From: an uncultured Clostridia bacterium
GTDB lineage: Bacteria; Bacillota; Clostridia; Christensenellales; UBA1242
Direction of reading: 5' to 3'
DNA: 46,556 bases
Assembly: GCA_944349415.1 (NCBI GenBank)
Contig: CALVMX010000007.1
Coordinates: 1-46,556, forward strand
Positions 44,095-46,556 of this stretch are shown here, one piece after another (position 1 is the first letter of the stretch; each line of letters begins with the position of its first letter). Position numbers and translations under genes: made by a program. Below the pieces are notes generated by a model. It was not told where the DNA came from. It did not search any database and saw nothing but the letters and a program-made list of their open reading frames with translations.

Positions 44095-45423
44095 ATGGAA
44101 GAAATTTTGGATTTTATTAAAGAAAATAAATTGATAAAAAAAGGTGAAGTGATAGGCGTTGGTGTCAGCGGTGGCGTTGACTCAATGTGCTTACTTCATT
44201 TTTTAAATGCCAACAAAGAGAAACTTGACATTGACGTTGTTGGTATTCATATAAACCACGGCATTAGAGAAGAAAGTTATGATGAGGCGAGATTTGTTTT
44301 AGAAAAATGTAAAGAGATGGGGGTTAGAGTTTATAAGTTCACTATCGACTCTCCAAAAATTGCTAAAGATAAAAAATTGAGCGTGGAAACAGCAGCGCGC
44401 GAAGGCAGATATGGTGTTTTTGAAGCACTTATTAAAAAAGATATCGTTGATAAAATCGCACTTGCTCATCATCAAAGTGACCAAGCAGAAACAATTTTGA
44501 TGCATATCTTCCGAGGTGCAGGTGTGGCTGGTGCAAAAGGTATGGAGCCAATTCGTGACGGAATTTACATTCGTCCAATGCTCCAAACTTCCAAAAAAGA
44601 TATTTTGGAATATGCTTCACTTAATGATATTGAATATATTGAAGATAACAGCAACTCTGACAACACTTATAACCGCAACTTCATTCGAAATGTCATCATG
44701 AAAGAAGTTTTGAAAAGATATCCAAACGCAGTTGAAGCTATTAACAACTTTTCAAAATCAGTTTGTGAAGATGATGACTATATCAACCAAAACCTCGACT
44801 TAAACAGCCTTATCATTGATGAAAAATCTGTGCAACTTCCTTGCAGTATTTTTAAACTTCACAGTGCGGTTTACTCAAGACTAATCTTTAAAGCACTTGA
44901 GGCGATCAATGTGAAGAAGGATATTGAAAGAAAACACATTGAAATGATAAAGGACCTTGCACTCAACCTTGACAACGGAAAGAGAATTAAACTTCCGCTT
45001 GATGTGACAGTGTCAAAAGAATATGGATTTTTAACTTTCCAGAATGTTTATGTGGAAAAACCAACCTTAAGAAAACCAAACAAGTGTATGACTTTCAGTG
45101 TGGAAGGCTTTGGAACGGTGACAGTAAAAAGAGTTAAACTTGACGCCGTCCTTGAAAACGGACTTTATTTTGACTATCGCAAAGTGCCAAAGGATGCAGT
45201 ATGGCGTTTTAGAGAAGAAGGTGACGTTTTTGAAAAATTTGGCGGTGGAACAAAGAAATTAAAATCGTATTTCATTGACAGAAAAGTTCCTGTCAGAAAA
45301 CGCGATATAATTCCGGTGCTTGCAAGCGGAAATGAAGTATATGTCATTGCAGGAATGGCGATTTCTGAAAAAGTTCGCGTGGAAAATGTTCCAACTTGCT
45401 ACTGTGTCAAAGTGGACAATTAA
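44095..45423 (+). CDS. tilS: tRNA(Ile)-lysidine synthetase
   Basis: A 442-residue enzyme that changes C34 of the CAU anticodon of an isoleucine tRNA to lysidine, needed to read AUA. The N-type ATPase P-loop is VGVSGGVDSMCLLHF (about residues 20-34). INHGIREES, ALAHHQSDQAETILMHIFRGAG and EDNSNSDNTYNRNFIRN are typical. The C-terminal domain (about 340-442) is the TilS substrate-binding part. GAGG precedes the ATG. Confidence 0.96.
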   Translation: MEEILDFIKENKLIKKGEVIGVGVSGGVDSMCLLHFLNANKEKLDIDVVGIHINHGIREESYDEARFVLEKCKEMGVRVYKFTIDSPKIAKDKKLSVETAAREGRYGVFEALIKKDIVDKIALAHHQSDQAETILMHIFRGAGVAGAKGMEPIRDGIYIRPMLQTSKKDILEYASLNDIEYIEDNSNSDNTYNRNFIRNVIMKEVLKRYPNAVEAINNFSKSVCEDDDYINQNLDLNSLIIDEKSVQLPCSIFKLHSAVYSRLIFKALEAINVKKDIERKHIEMIKDLALNLDNGKRIKLPLDVTVSKEYGFLTFQNVYVEKPTLRKPNKCMTFSVEGFGTVTVKRVKLDAVLENGLYFDYRKVPKDAVWRFREEGDVFEKFGGGTKKLKSYFIDRKVPVRKRDIIPVLASGNEVYVIAGMAISEKVRVENVPTCYCVKVDN

Positions 45424-45480
45424 ATTATTTGGAGATGAAATATAATCTTGAAAAATTAAATTAATATAAACTATGTGATG

Positions 45481-45598
45481 TTAAAATTTTATTAACATAA
45501 AATTTTAATAAATTCTATCGAATTTGTGTGCTAACGCACACTCATCACTTAGTATGTATGACCATCAGTCTCACTCAAATGCGACTTCGTCGCGCTTG
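45481..45598. repeat. Cluster of consecutive hairpins after tilS
   Basis: Four hairpins lie in about 120 nt: a perfect 12-bp AT stem (45481-45508, loop TAAC); AATTC/GAATT (45511-45524); GTGTGC/GCACAC (45526-45541, loop TAAC); and CAAATGCGAC with GTCGCGCTTG (45576-45598, loop TTC, one mismatch). No gene is visible across 45424-45648. Only the first could end the tilS transcript. The GC-rich last hairpin differs from its surroundings. It may be an intergenic repeat element. Confidence 0.65.
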
Positions 45599-45648
45599 GT
45601 TCGACTTCAGATAATATAAATTTTTTAAAAACATTTTAAAAGAAAAAT

Positions 45649-45681
45649 AAAAGGCATATCATAAATTTGATATGCCTTTTT
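45649..45681. terminator. Probable bidirectional terminator
   Basis: AAAAGGCATATCA pairs with TGATATGCCTTTT around a 6-nt loop, with T-rich tails on both strands. On the minus strand it lies 36 nt after the stop of the 27-residue gene and would end that operon; on the plus strand it would stop read-through from tilS. Confidence 0.8.
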
Positions 45682-45716
45682 GATTTAAATTCTTTGAATC
45701 GACAATAAGTCAAAGT

Positions 45717-45800
45717 TTAATTTTTCTTTTTTCCAAAAATTGCCTTTTCGATTTTGGCAAATTCTTCATCGATCCAACTGCAATATTCTTTCTTTGTCAT
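45717..45800 (-). CDS. Small protein, 27 residues
   Basis: A short gene (MTKKEYCSWIDEEFAKIEKA..., basic KKKN tail) with AAGGAG about 6 nt before its ATG. It starts 12 nt after the stop of the DUF4116-type gene and is followed by a terminator, which supports real translation. It is probably one amphipathic helix. No family is recognised. Confidence 0.65.
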   Translation of the reverse strand: MTKKEYCSWIDEEFAKIEKAIFGKKKN

Positions 45801-45812
45801 ATAAACTCCTTA

Positions 45813-46556
45813 TTATAAATCAAATCCTAACTCTTGGTCTATTTTAGTTTTATAATCTTTTACACGCTGAGCTTTTGCATTTTCCTCTTGTTCAAGAAGG
45901 TTTATTTCTTTTCTTTTTTTTGTAACTGTATATTTAACAAACCCGATGACTTTTGATGCATATTCTTGGTCTTCTTGTGAGACATCTTGACCAACTCTAT
46001 CTTTTAAATGATTCTTAACTGCTTCAATACATTGAACTAATTGTTCTCCATTTTTAAAGAAATCAAGTGAAACATATTCAAGAACATATGGATTACTTTT
46101 AAGCGCTTCTAAAACAAATGCCTTATCATTTTTCAGTTCATCTGAAGCATATTTAAGAGAATATCCATTAATTTTAACGGCTTCAAGAACGACTTTTCTA
46201 TCATTTTTAAGATCATCTGAAGCATATTTAAGAGCGAGCCCATCAATTCTAACGGCTTCTAAAACAAATTCTCTATCATTTTTTAGTTCATCTGAAGCAT
46301 ATTGAAAAGTAAACCCGTTCTTTTTAATAGCTTCTAAAACAACATCTTTATCATTTTTTAGTTCAGTTGAAGCATATTCAAGAGCAAACGCATTAATTTT
46401 AATAGCTTCTAAAATGAATTCTCTATCATTTTTAAGATCATCTGAAGCAAATTGAAGAGCATCTCTATCTTCTTTAACCGCTTCTAAAACAAATTCTCTA
46501 TCATTTTTTAGTTCATCTGAAGCATATTGAAAAGTAAACCCGTTCTTTTTAATAGC
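45813..46556 (-). CDS. DUF4116-type repeat protein, C-terminal part (cut by window edge)
   Basis: The frame is open for 247 codons from the window edge to the stop; the start lies beyond 46556. It consists of 25-residue repeats (LKND followed by R/K-E-F-VLEA, then a YASDE end) like the DUF4116 family of unknown function. Six units plus part of another are visible. After them comes a 75-residue non-repeat tail, charged and helical, ending in ELGFDL. Two units are identical in DNA. No membrane segment is present. The gene is followed closely by a 27-residue gene. Confidence 0.8.
   Translation of the reverse strand, partial: AIKKNGFTFQYASDELKNDREFVLEAVKEDRDALQFASDDLKNDREFILEAIKINAFALEYASTELKNDKDVVLEAIKKNGFTFQYASDELKNDREFVLEAVRIDGLALKYASDDLKNDRKVVLEAVKINGYSLKYASDELKNDKAFVLEALKSNPYVLEYVSLDFFKNGEQLVQCIEAVKNHLKDRVGQDVSQEDQEYASKVIGFVKYTVTKKRKEINLLEQEENAKAQRVKDYKTKIDQELGFDL
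46062..46556 (-). repeat. 75-bp coding repeats of the DUF4116-type gene
   Basis: The unit is 75 bp, phased without gaps. The stretch 46255-46331 and the stretch 46480-46556 are identical over 77 bp at a distance of exactly 225 bp (three units), and the identity may continue past the edge. Other units differ more. Confidence 0.9.

Overview
The window is a stretch of low-GC chromosome that looks like a clostridia-type Firmicute (Bacillota). The evidence is the complete S10-spc-alpha ribosomal operon in Gram-positive order, with a KOW-domain gene between map and infA, a zinc-binding S14 (rpsZ), strong AGGAGG ribosome-binding sites, consensus sigma-A promoters, a whiA-dnaE-pfkA block and a spoIIE-tilS block. 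SpoIIE and a CwlD-like amidase suggest endospore formation or recent loss of it. TGA is used as a stop, often at ATGA overlaps, so the genetic code is standard. The exact taxon cannot be read from the sequence.

Region 1 (1-4990) is accessory: a YwaF-like membrane protein, an FkbM-family methyltransferase, an ABC exporter and an unrecognised 265-residue protein. Region 2 (4991-21236) is an AT-rich spacer, a perfect-consensus promoter, a structured leader of about 245 nt, then 32 tightly packed genes from rpsJ to rplQ, closed by a terminator. It encodes most ribosomal proteins plus SecY, adenylate kinase, methionine aminopeptidase, a KOW protein, IF-1 and RNA polymerase alpha. L24 has a lysine-rich tail of about 87 residues.

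Region 3 (21290-30369) holds a lipoprotein with an internal duplication, murB, dtd, a PHP phosphoesterase, and the coupled genes whiA, dnaE and a divergent phosphofructokinase. The rapZ and yvcK genes usually found beside whiA are absent. Region 4 (30385-37800) holds a SPOR-like membrane protein, a patatin, a membrane-anchored ComEC-type metallo-beta-lactamase, a shikimate-kinase-like protein without a P-loop coupled to transketolase, an unknown acidic protein and an alpha/beta hydrolase. It ends in a remarkable cloverleaf-forming DNA element.

Region 5 (37900-40710, minus strand) has a 49-residue protein, an SH3-like membrane protein, and an operon of two proteins built from mTERF-like helical repeats, driven by a perfect-consensus promoter. 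The larger one carries eight nearly identical 36-residue repeats. mTERF repeats are known mainly from eukaryotic organelles, so this operon is the best candidate here for an undescribed system. Region 6 (40775-46556) has a CwlD-like amidase, SpoIIE and TilS. It then has a run of hairpins and a minus-strand operon of a DUF4116-type repeat protein (cut by the window edge) and a 27-residue protein. I see no tRNA, rRNA, CRISPR array or insertion sequence.
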